Source of the DNA: Ardenticatenia bacterium
GTDB lineage: Bacteria; Chloroflexota; Anaerolineae; Aggregatilineales; Aggregatilineaceae
Assembly: GCA_026984385.1 (NCBI GenBank)
Contig: JALSSH010000590.1
Span: forward strand, 1-6,941
Length of the DNA stretch: 6,941 bases
Direction of reading: 5' to 3'
Of this stretch, positions 1-5,366 are shown piece by piece; position 1 is the first letter of the stretch, and every line of letters starts with the position of its first letter. Position numbers and translations under genes: made by a program. The notes under the pieces are model-generated. The model ran no database searches. It was not told the DNA's origin and saw only the letters and a program-made list of their open reading frames with translations.

Positions 1-1
1 G

Positions 2-442
2 CGGCGGCGCGAGCTGCTGCGCTCGCTCCGCGCCAATGTTGAGGAGCTGACCGGCGTCCAGGTCAGTGAGTCGCCGCCCGAGCCACGCAAAGCCGACGAC
101 CGTCCCAGTCCGCCGGTAGTCACGCCGATAACCACCATGACGATCGGCCCGCTGACGATCTACCCTGGGCGCTATCAGATCGCGGTGGACGGCAAGCCGA
201 TTGACCTGACGCCGACCGAATTTGACTTGCTGCTCTATTTGGCGGCGCACAGGGGGCGGGTAGTGCCGTGTGCGGAATTGGTGCGCGAGGTGCGCAACTA
301 CACGCTGGAAGAGCACGAGGCGCGCGAGGTCATCCGCCCCCATGTGAGCAATCTTCGGCGCAAGCTGCGGGCTTCCGGCCAGAACCCCAATATCATCGTG
401 AACGTGCGCGGCATCGGCTATCGTTTGGCCGAGCTGGACTGA
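2..442 (+). CDS. Response regulator/transcription factor, C-terminal winged-helix domain (5' partial)
   Basis: The reading frame is open from base 2 to the TGA at 440-442, so 146 codons are visible and the start lies outside the window. The ATG at 137 has no ribosome binding site and sits inside a continuing frame, so it is not the start. Visible residues 1-18 are a charged helical stretch (RRRELLRSLRANVEELTG). A Pro/Glu-rich linker follows to about residue 43. Residues 46-146 form an OmpR/PhoB-type winged helix: LTPTEFDLLLYLAAHRGRVV is the typical first-helix region, PHVSNLRRKL the recognition helix, and VRGIGYRLAELD the C-terminal wing hairpin. Such proteins bind direct DNA repeats and are usually controlled by phosphorylation of an N-terminal receiver, but no receiver is visible here, so another input domain is possible. 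It converges with the rhomboid gene, 50 bp away. The family call is firm; the target is unknown. Confidence 0.88.
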   Translation, partial: RRRELLRSLRANVEELTGVQVSESPPEPRKADDRPSPPVVTPITTMTIGPLTIYPGRYQIAVDGKPIDLTPTEFDLLLYLAAHRGRVVPCAELVREVRNYTLEEHEAREVIRPHVSNLRRKLRASGQNPNIIVNVRGIGYRLAELD

Positions 443-492
443 GCCTCACCGCGTTTTTCCCGAGCAGGGCGGCAGTAAAGCCGCGCAATCCG

Positions 493-1194
493 TCACAGCC
501 AACCGACCCCATCATCGAGCGGGGCGGGTGGGGGCGTGGTAGGTGGCTCTGGGCGGAGCGGCGCGATGATCATTGTGCCCAGCACGCCCGCCGCAAAACC
601 GCCGATGTGTGCCCAGAACGCTACCCCGCTACTCTGCGCGGTCGGCACGCTCAGCGCGAGCATTCCGTTGGAAAGCTGCGTTAGAAACCATATACCCAGA
701 AAAACAAACGCGGGCACCGGCAACACAAACCACCAGCCGATCAACAGCTCCACGCGGTTAAACGGGTAGAGCAAGATATACGCGCCCATCACGCCGGAGA
801 TCGCGCCGCTTGCGCCAACGGTCGGCATCAGCGAATTGGGGTTGGTTTGCACGTGAAACCAGGTGGCGACCAACCCACAGCCCAGATAGAAGAGCAAAAA
901 CAAGGCCGAGCCGAAGCGCCGCTCGATATTGTCGCCGAAAATCCACAAAAAAAGCATGTTTCCGGCCACGTGCGCCAACCCGCCGTGCACAAACATCGAG
1001 GTGAAGATCGTGTAAAGATCGCGCCCGTGAGAAATCTCCAGCGGGATCGCGCCGTAATGGGTGATGAAGCGTTGCAGTTCCGGCAAAGGCAACGACGCTT
1101 CATAGAGATAGACCAACACATTGAGCACCACCAGCGTCGTGACCACCACCGGCACGCCGCGCGCGCCGCGATTTTCATCTCCGATCGGGATCAT
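493..1194 (-). CDS. Rhomboid-family intramembrane serine protease
   Basis: This 233-residue membrane protein should cleave transmembrane substrates within the bilayer by a Ser-His dyad. The catalytic serine is S129 in GASGAISG and the catalytic histidine is H196 in WAHIGGFAAG. H75 and N79 in HVAGNMLFLWIFG match the conserved HxxxN that helps build the oxyanion hole. About six hydrophobic helices can be seen: roughly 14-32, 62-86, 96-114, 123-144, 150-172 and 191-211. The N terminus MIPIGDENR is typical of bacterial rhomboids, and the tail from 213 is proline-rich and probably cytosolic. The ATG is preceded by GAGAG about 8 nt upstream, and a TATAAA box lies at 1208-1213, although no good -35 box is paired with it. 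It follows the 82-residue gene by 96 bp on the same strand, so it may be co-transcribed or have its own promoter. All key residues are present. The substrate cannot be inferred. Confidence 0.93.
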   Translation of the reverse strand: MIPIGDENRGARGVPVVVTTLVVLNVLVYLYEASLPLPELQRFITHYGAIPLEISHGRDLYTIFTSMFVHGGLAHVAGNMLFLWIFGDNIERRFGSALFLLFYLGCGLVATWFHVQTNPNSLMPTVGASGAISGVMGAYILLYPFNRVELLIGWWFVLPVPAFVFLGIWFLTQLSNGMLALSVPTAQSSGVAFWAHIGGFAAGVLGTMIIAPLRPEPPTTPPPAPLDDGVGWL

Positions 1195-1290
1195 GGTTTT
1201 ACTCTCTTTTATAGCAAAAGTCCCACCCAGAAGGCCGTTCTTCTAGGGGGACATTCCACACCAACGCCAGCGCCTTTTGGCGAGACGCCG

Positions 1291-1539
1291 TCATTTTTTG
1301 CGCACCACGTCCACGATCTCATAGCCGTTCGCTTCGGCCCAGGCTGCGACGCGCGTTCGTGCTGCGGTGTAACTCAATGGCCCTTCGACTTCCCCGTGCC
1401 AAAAAGGCTCGTGATAGACCAGCTTTCCTTTGCGCAAGAACTTGACCTCGTGCAAATCCAAGTTGCCGACGGCGGGATAGTCGGGGTCGAAAAGTTGAAC
1501 CCACAATATCGCCGATTTCTTGCGTGGCTTGGGAGACAC
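1291..1539 (-). CDS. Small hypothetical protein (82 aa) between receiver and rhomboid genes
   Basis: I do not recognise this family. I chose the GTG at 1539 because a strong Shine-Dalgarno, GGAGAGG, lies four bases upstream (1544-1550 on the plus strand). The frame could also begin eight codons earlier at a TTG (1563-1561), which would overlap the receiver gene's stop by four bases, but that start has no comparable site. The product has a basic N terminus (SPKPRKK), then a mixed hydrophobic/aromatic region (ILWVQLFDPDYPAVGNLDL, LVYHEPFWHG), and ends in an alanine-rich helix and strand (AARTRVAAWAEANGYEIVDV). It has no signal peptide, membrane helix or cysteine, so it is probably a compact cytosolic alpha/beta protein. 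It follows the receiver gene by 20 bp on the same strand, which suggests one mRNA. That it is a real gene rests on the ribosome binding site, the spacing and ordinary protein-like composition. Confidence 0.7.
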   Translation of the reverse strand: MSPKPRKKSAILWVQLFDPDYPAVGNLDLHEVKFLRKGKLVYHEPFWHGEVEGPLSYTAARTRVAAWAEANGYEIVDVVRKK

Positions 1540-1543
1540 GTTG

Positions 1544-1550
1544 CCTCTCC
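1544..1550 (-). promoter_or_regulatory. Ribosome binding site deciding the start of the 82-aa gene
   Basis: On the minus strand this reads GGAGAGG, followed by CAAC and then GTG. It is the best Shine-Dalgarno in the minus-strand cluster and supports the GTG start at 1539 over the upstream TTG at 1563. It lies between the stop of the receiver gene and the new start, an arrangement that allows ribosomes finishing the first gene to reinitiate. Confidence 0.6.
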
Positions 1551-1559
1551 GAAATGTGC

Positions 1560-1940
1560 TCAATCTTCCAGCGGCTCAGCCGAGAGCAAACGCCGCACTT
1601 TCGCCACCAAATCGTGGTGTAAAATCGGCTTGGGTAAATAGTCCGTCGCGCCGGCGTCCATGCCGTCCATCACGCTCTTGGCGTCCCCGCGCGCCGAAAG
1701 GATCAAGATCGGCACGTCGGCGGTGTCCTCGCGCCCGCGTAAGACACGGCACAGCTCGATCCCATCCATCCCGGGCATCATCACGTCCAAAATGATCAAG
1801 TCCGGCGTTTCCATCTCCAAAACAGCCAACGCCTGGTTGGCGTCTTTGGCTTTGAGCACCTCAAAGCCGCCCCGCTCCAACATGATCCCGATCAGGGTCA
1901 AGGCCCCGATTTCGTCGTCCACAACGAGAATTCGCTTCAT
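1560..1940 (-). CDS. Stand-alone CheY-like response regulator receiver protein
   Basis: The 126-residue product is a single receiver domain with no output domain. All key positions are visible: the acidic pair D9-D10 (MKRILVVDDE), phospho-acceptor D52 in LIILDVMMPGMDG, S82 in ILILSARG, and K104 in DYLPKPI. It should accept a phosphoryl group from a histidine kinase not encoded in this window and pass the signal by protein contact, as CheY, Spo0F and DivK types do. The frame runs 50 codons further upstream, but the extension has no family similarity and MKRILVVDDE is the standard N terminus, so the ATG at 1940 was chosen. The upstream site is weak (GGGG seven bases before ATG). It is the first gene of a minus-strand series with the 82-residue gene and perhaps the rhomboid gene. 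A perfect inverted repeat lies upstream. The domain call is secure; the pathway is unknown. Confidence 0.93.
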   Translation of the reverse strand: MKRILVVDDEIGALTLIGIMLERGGFEVLKAKDANQALAVLEMETPDLIILDVMMPGMDGIELCRVLRGREDTADVPILILSARGDAKSVMDGMDAGATDYLPKPILHHDLVAKVRRLLSAEPLED

Positions 1941-1992
1941 TACAACGCCCCGCTTTCCTACAAGAAACCTGACCGAGCGCACGCGCCCATGC

Positions 1993-2015
1993 GATGCTAA
2001 CCTAAGTTTAGCATC
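1993..2015. promoter_or_regulatory. Perfect 8-bp inverted repeat upstream of the receiver gene (candidate operator)
   Basis: The sequence is GATGCTAA, seven spacer bases, then TTAGCATC, with perfectly matching arms. It lies 53-75 bp upstream of the receiver ATG, in a non-coding gap between the DegV remnant and the receiver gene. On the minus strand the weak boxes TTGCGC and TAAACT (16-bp spacing) would put the -10 element inside the repeat, as expected for a repressor site. If transcription starts further upstream, it could instead form a leader hairpin. There is no U-run, so it is not a terminator. The symmetry is seen directly; the role is inferred. Confidence 0.45.
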
Positions 2016-2061
2016 AAACCATGTTTGCGCAACCGCCTCATCCATGAAAGTTGCCCGAAAG

Positions 2062-2298
2062 CTAGGCGGGCGGCAGCTCGGCGGGGACAAGCGCTACGCC
2101 CACCGTCCCCGGCCCACTATGCACGCCCAAAGCAGGAGAAAGCTGTGCGGTCAGCCACTCGCGTACAGTATATTGTGCTTCCACCAATGGGCGCAAATGC
2201 TCGGCTTCTTCCGGCGCGGCCACGTGCATCAGCGCCGCCCGCACCGCGCTACCTGCCGCGATAGCCGTGCGCGCGCTCACTTGCACCGCAGGCGCTCA
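2062..2298 (-). pseudogene. DegV-family protein, C-terminal remnant (5'-truncated)
   Basis: The open frame from the TGA at 2298-2296 to the TAG at 2064-2062 encodes about 77 residues that look like the last third or quarter of a DegV protein. APEEAEHLRPLVEAQ matches the helix that follows the 'VAVLHA' strand in that family (here RAALMHVA). SPALGVHSGPGTVGVALVPA matches the hallmark C-terminal GPxxGxHxGPGxxGxA segment, which carries the histidine near the bound fatty-acid carboxylate. DegV/FakB proteins are about 280 residues and bind fatty acids for phosphorylation by a FakA kinase. The N-terminal domain, with the first part of the lipid site, is absent: neither this frame nor the other minus-strand frames upstream resemble it. 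The only in-frame starts are GTG codons without a ribosome binding site. I therefore read it as a decayed or broken gene. A short expressed fragment or an assembly join at about 2295 are alternatives. Confidence 0.68.
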
Positions 2299-2365
2299 CG
2301 GCTTGTCTCTCTGCGCGTTAACGCTATTTTACGAAAAAATTCACATTTCCTTTTTTGTTCTGTTT

Positions 2366-2371
2366 TATACT
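2366..2371 (+). promoter_or_regulatory. Candidate -10 box (TATACT) upstream of the V4R-like gene
   Basis: TATACT matches five of six consensus bases and lies in an AT-rich stretch (2341-2400 counts to about 37% G+C). The nearest good -35-like hexamer, TTCACA at 2340-2345, is 20 bp away, longer than normal and only usual for MerR-type promoters. If used, the mRNA would start near 2378 and contain both arms of the 2382-2449 inverted repeat. The neighbouring TTGACA at 2406 is the competing candidate. Confidence 0.25.
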
Positions 2372-2381
2372 GGTAAAGGTT

Positions 2382-2449
2382 ACGCAGTTGGGTTGGTGTT
2401 TTGGCTTGACAAACAAGCCTGAAACTGTTGTCTTCTCGTTCAACTGCGT
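2382..2449. repeat. Nested inverted repeat in the leader of the V4R-like gene
   Basis: The outer arms are ACGCAGTTG (2382-2390) and CAACTGCGT (2441-2449), nine perfect pairs 50 bp apart; two G-U pairs could extend them inward. Inside lies a second perfect repeat, GGCTTG-N5-CAAGCC (2403-2419). If transcribed from upstream this would form a long stem carrying a hairpin, 70 bases before the start codon. It matches no riboswitch class that I recognise. As DNA it could equally be a pair of protein-binding half-sites. Confidence 0.45.
2403..2434 (+). promoter_or_regulatory. Candidate promoter with TTGACA inside a palindrome
   Basis: A perfect consensus -35 hexamer, TTGACA, is at 2406-2411. It is embedded in the 17-bp palindrome GGCTTG-ACAAA-CAAGCC (2403-2419), as expected where a dimeric repressor or activator covers the -35 region. 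At 17-bp spacing the -10 position holds TGTCTT, which matches only three of six bases, so the promoter would be weak or dependent on an activator. It faces the V4R-like gene, giving a leader of about 80 bases. Confidence 0.35.
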
Positions 2450-2518
2450 GAATGCTGACCGAAATAAAGTCTCTCTTACCGTAGCGGGTGCAAGGTCGCA
2501 CGAGAAAGGCAGTAAATC

Positions 2519-3037
2519 ATGGAGTATCAACCCTTTGACCCCAACGCCGAAGTGCTGGGCCGCAACCTCAAAGCGCTCATCGCTGGTACGGGCAACAACA
2601 TCTTGGATGCGCTGAAACGTCACGGCATCACCAACATTCAAGACGACCAGTGGTATCCACAAAGCGCTGTGCTCGCGGCCCTGCAAGAATTCGGGGGAAC
2701 GGCGAACCTGGTTTCTGTAGGAACGCAGGTGATCAAACACACTGTCTTTCCTCCGGAGGTGGACAGCGTCGAGAAGGCGCTGATGACAATTGACGTAGCC
2801 TACAAGATGAACCACCGCAACGGTGACATCGGCTACTATCGCGCCAGCGTGCAAAGCCAGCGCCATATCGTCATGGAGTGTAAAAACCCTTATCCGTGCG
2901 ACTTTGACTACGGCTTGATCTACGGCGTGGCAAAGCGCTTTTTGCCTGCTGATGGAGACTTGATCGTGGAACACGAGCAAAACGGCTCATGCCGCCACGA
3001 AGGGGCGGACGTTTGCGTCTATCACATAACGTGGTAG
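2519..3037 (+). CDS. V4R-like cysteine-motif protein (172 aa), probable small-molecule sensor
   Basis: The function is not established. The C-terminal pattern C158-x3-G162-x3-C166 followed by VYHITW strongly resembles the end of V4R (4-vinyl reductase) domains, related to the heme-NO-binding fold and thought to bind small hydrophobic ligands. Further marks are QWYP (44-47), FPPEVDS (77-83), the run IDVAYKMNHRNGDIGYYR (91-108), and C121-NPYP-C127-DFDYG. Four cysteines (121, 127, 158, 166) with H152 and H160 could hold a metal or a redox pair; this is inference. The whole protein is roughly one such domain with no DNA-binding or enzymatic partner. The ATG has AAAGG nine bases upstream. It has its own leader with inverted repeats and ends 20 bp before a strong terminator, so it is monocistronic. 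By eye its base composition is less GC-rich than the flanking genes, which may point to separate acquisition. The family assignment is moderate. Confidence 0.72.
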   Translation: MEYQPFDPNAEVLGRNLKALIAGTGNNILDALKRHGITNIQDDQWYPQSAVLAALQEFGGTANLVSVGTQVIKHTVFPPEVDSVEKALMTIDVAYKMNHRNGDIGYYRASVQSQRHIVMECKNPYPCDFDYGLIYGVAKRFLPADGDLIVEHEQNGSCRHEGADVCVYHITW

Positions 3038-3057
3038 TTCAAGCAACCTTCAGCGCT

Positions 3058-3090
3058 GCGGTTGCCTCAGCCCGAGGCAGCCGCTTTTTT
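3058..3090 (+). terminator. Rho-independent terminator of the V4R-like gene
   Basis: An 11-bp stem (3058-3068 with 3074-3084) with a single G-U pair encloses the loop AGCCC and is followed directly by six T (3085-3090). It begins 20 bp after the TAG stop. The opposite strand has no T-run after the stem, so it works in the plus direction only. This is one of the clearest signals in the window. Confidence 0.92.
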
Positions 3091-3108
3091 ATGGCGTGGC
3101 AATGCGCA

Positions 3109-3142
3109 GAGCAGCAAATCTCCTTCAGCGAGGTTGCTGCTC
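3109..3142 (-). repeat. Hairpin spanning the clp stop codon
   Basis: GAGCAGCAA (3109-3117) and TTGCTGCTC (3134-3142) are perfect 9-bp inverted arms separated by 16 bases. The TGA of the clp gene (3127-3125) lies in the loop. On the minus strand no U-run follows, so this is not a standard intrinsic terminator, but the stem could stabilise the mRNA 3' end or slow polymerase. Chance symmetry in coding sequence cannot be excluded. Confidence 0.4.
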
Positions 3143-5356
3143 CATGTGGAAGCGCAAGCCGTCCCCGTCTGCGTCCACACGCACGACCGTTCCCACCGAA
3201 GGGGTTTCTTGCAACAGATATTCGGCCAACGGCTCGCGCACGTGGCGCTGAATGATGCGCCGCAGTGGGCGCGCTCCCCATTCCGGATGCTCGTTTTGCG
3301 CCAACAACCAGCGCTTGGCCTCGGGCGTAAACTCCAACTTCAACCCGCGCTCGGCGGCCAATGTGTACTCTTTGCGCAACATCAAATCCAAGATTTGCGC
3401 CAAGTGCTCGTCGCTGAGCGGGTGGAAGATCACGATCTCGTCCAGGCGGTTGAGGAACTCCGGACGGAAGGACGCGCGCACCTCTTCCATCACGGCGTCG
3501 CGGGTGGTGTCGTCAATCACGGTTGTTTCCAGGCGGCGCGCCCCGACGTTGCTGGTCATAATGATCACCGCCTCGCTGAAGTTGGCGACGTTGCCCTGTC
3601 CATCGGTCAATCGCCCTTCTTCCATCACTTGCAAGAGCACGTCCAGCACGCGGCGATGTGCTTTTTCCACCTCGTCGAAGACCACCACAATATACGGCTG
3701 TTCGCGCACGCGGTCGGTGAGCTGCCCGCCTCCCTCATAGCCCACATAGCCGGGCGGCGCGCCGATCAGTCGGCTGACCGTGTTCTCGTCCATATATTCG
3801 GACATATCCAGTTGGAGCATGGCGTCTTCGCTGCCGAACATGAATTCGGCCAACGCCTTCGCCAGCTCGGTTTTGCCCACGCCGGTCGGCCCCAGAAAGA
3901 GGAATGAGCCGATCGGGCGCTTGGGGTCTTTGAGGCCCACGCGCGCCGTTTTGACCGCGCGGCTGAGCGCGAGCACCGCCTCGTCTTGGCCGATGATGCG
4001 CTCGTGCAGGTGCTCGACCATGCTGGCGTAGCGGGTGCGCTCGTCTTGGCCCAGTTGCGCCACAGGGATGCCGGTCATCTGCGCGGCGGCGAGCGTCACG
4101 TCTTCCGCGTCCAAGACCGAGTCCGCCACTTCTTGGCGAAAGGCCAAATGCGTTTGGTCGCCCAAGCTAACCAGCGAGGCCGCGCGGTGCAAAAGATGCT
4201 CGGCGCTGAGCGGAAGCGGCGTGCCGCCCAAATAGCGCTTGGCGAGCTTGGCCGTCACTTGCAACGCTTCATCCTCCACCGTGATCTCGTAGTCGGCGGC
4301 GATGTGCGGGGCGTGCACGCGCAAAATCTCGATCGTTTCGGCCACTGTGGTCGGCGGCACGCGCAAAACCTGCGTATTTTCTGCGATCGCGCTGATATTG
4401 CGCAGCCGCTCGTCCCAAAGCCCCTGGGTGGTCGTGGCGATGATCACGGGGTCGGCTTCCAAAAAAGCCTTTTGCACAATCGGCGCGGCTTTGGGGAATT
4501 CGGCTTTGAGCGCGCCGCCGAAAAAGCGATGCACGTGTGGGAGGAAAAGCACGCCGCCTTTGGCGCGCTGCAAACCTTCGCGCAACGCCTTGAGCTGCCT
4601 TTCCAGCAAGGCGCGTTCGTCAATTTGCACCAAATTGGCGAAGTTTTGCGGCCCTTTCCCTTCGGCGATCAGCAGCGCCAGGCTGTAGGCGAGCGTGCGC
4701 TTGCCGACCCCGTTCGGGCCGAGCAGGATCACGTGGCGGTTGACCGTTTGGGCCAACATCTGGATCAGCTCGCGCAACAAGTCCTCGCGGAAGTAGACCG
4801 CCTCCAACGCGCCACTGCGCGCCGCCGCGACCAAGTCTTCGCATGTTTCGGCGTCCACGCGGTGTGTTGCGCCACCGCTGACCGCCGCCGAAGTCAGCAT
4901 ATCGCGGATGGCGCTCTTGGTGATGCCGAACTGGGCCAACATGCCCGCCGTGCCGACTTCGCGCTCGGTCATCACGCCGAGCAGGTGGTCGGTGTCCACC
5001 GCCTCCGCGCCGAGCGCCTGGGCGACGCTCAGCGCCTCGTCCAGCGCCACGATCATCGCGGCGCTCAATTCGGCCAGGCGTCCGTCCGCGCCCTCGTAGA
5101 AAAGATCGCCGCTGCGGTCACGTCGGCTTTGCACGGCCAGGCGCACGGTGCGCTCCAGCCGCTCCAAATCCACCGCGCGGCGCTCGGCGAAGTGCGCCAA
5201 CACCTGCGCCGCCGCTGTGTTTTGGCTGCGGATCAACGCCAGCAAAGCCGCCTCCGGTGTCAAAAGGGGTTTGCCGAACGCGGTGATGATATCTACCGCG
5301 TCGTCCATCACTCGTTGCGTATCGGGCGTTAGCAAATGGGGGTTCAGCTTGCTCAC
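3125..5356 (-). CDS. Clp/Hsp100 AAA+ ATPase with degenerate first ring
   Basis: The 743-residue protein has the ClpA/B/C layout. Residues 5-165 are two Clp_N repeats (RVMDDAVDIITAFGKPLLTP; ALDEALSVAQALGAEAVDTD). D1 has Walker A GPNGVGKRT (213-221), but the Walker B site reads VLFLPHVH instead of FIDELH (P273-H274 replace Asp-Glu), the arginine-finger site reads AENTQ instead of ERRFQ, and the pore-loop segment KYRGEFEE is missing. D2 is canonical: GPTGVGKTELAKALA (K495), pore loop GYVG (536-539), VFDEVEKAH (D561-E562), FRPEFLNR (R637), GARPLRR (R696). No long coiled-coil middle domain lies between the rings, and no IGL/VGF-type ClpP-docking loop is seen after TSNVGA (601-606). It should use D2 ATP hydrolysis to unfold or disaggregate proteins in the cytosol, probably without ClpP. 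The GTG at 5356 was chosen because GGAGGT (5361-5366) precedes it; the frame extends 40 codons further but that part lacks family similarity. It is divergent from the MFS gene. Confidence 0.93.
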   Translation of the reverse strand: MSKLNPHLLTPDTQRVMDDAVDIITAFGKPLLTPEAALLALIRSQNTAAAQVLAHFAERRAVDLERLERTVRLAVQSRRDRSGDLFYEGADGRLAELSAAMIVALDEALSVAQALGAEAVDTDHLLGVMTEREVGTAGMLAQFGITKSAIRDMLTSAAVSGGATHRVDAETCEDLVAAARSGALEAVYFREDLLRELIQMLAQTVNRHVILLGPNGVGKRTLAYSLALLIAEGKGPQNFANLVQIDERALLERQLKALREGLQRAKGGVLFLPHVHRFFGGALKAEFPKAAPIVQKAFLEADPVIIATTTQGLWDERLRNISAIAENTQVLRVPPTTVAETIEILRVHAPHIAADYEITVEDEALQVTAKLAKRYLGGTPLPLSAEHLLHRAASLVSLGDQTHLAFRQEVADSVLDAEDVTLAAAQMTGIPVAQLGQDERTRYASMVEHLHERIIGQDEAVLALSRAVKTARVGLKDPKRPIGSFLFLGPTGVGKTELAKALAEFMFGSEDAMLQLDMSEYMDENTVSRLIGAPPGYVGYEGGGQLTDRVREQPYIVVVFDEVEKAHRRVLDVLLQVMEEGRLTDGQGNVANFSEAVIIMTSNVGARRLETTVIDDTTRDAVMEEVRASFRPEFLNRLDEIVIFHPLSDEHLAQILDLMLRKEYTLAAERGLKLEFTPEAKRWLLAQNEHPEWGARPLRRIIQRHVREPLAEYLLQETPSVGTVVRVDADGDGLRFHMEQQPR

Positions 5357-5360
5357 CAGC

Positions 5361-5366
5361 ACCTCC
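5361..5366 (-). promoter_or_regulatory. Ribosome binding site deciding the clp start
   Basis: On the minus strand GGAGGT is followed by GCTG and then GTG, an almost ideal Shine-Dalgarno. It fixes the start of clp at 5356, just before SKLNPHLLTP, where Clp_N-like sequence begins. The alternative GTG at 5476 has no such site and would add 40 unconvincing residues. Confidence 0.75.

Noticed and set aside
469..484. GCGGC-AGTAAA-GCCGC as a terminator between the regulator fragment and the rhomboid gene
   Set aside because: The stem is only 5 bp and no T-run follows on either strand.
1208..1213. TATAAA as a separate promoter for the rhomboid gene
   Set aside because: No acceptable -35 hexamer at 15-18 bp, and it is very close to the ribosome binding site; mentioned in the gene entry only.
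1230..1246. AGAAG-GCCGTT-CTTCT hairpin before the rhomboid gene
   Set aside because: Five pairs without a T-run or known motif; too weak to call.
847..1641. 264-codon plus-strand open frame
   Set aside because: It runs antisense through the rhomboid and small-protein genes; composition is rich in His, Arg and Gln, typical of a shadow frame in GC-rich DNA.
2315..2324. GCGTTAACGC 10-bp palindrome
   Set aside because: Short, no spacer, not near a good promoter; could be chance. It lies just beyond the DegV break, so position alone made it noticeable.
2334..2356. A6/T6 inverted repeat as a terminator
   Set aside because: A pure A-T stem would be too weak, and no gene ends nearby in the right direction.
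2450..2510. Possible known riboswitch in the leader of the V4R-like gene
   Set aside because: I compared it from memory with c-di-GMP, TPP, cobalamin, fluoride, glycine and preQ1 consensus features and found no match; only short stems (for example GTGC/GCAC) are present.
2324..2980. 218-codon minus-strand frame opposite the V4R-like gene, considered as the missing DegV part
   Set aside because: No DegV-like motif; it is mostly antisense to the V4R-like gene, which has its own ribosome binding site and terminator.
3986..5332. 448-codon plus-strand open frame antisense to clp
   Set aside because: The minus strand has complete Clp motifs; this frame has no recognisable domain and a His/Arg/Gln-rich composition, a mirror effect of codon bias.
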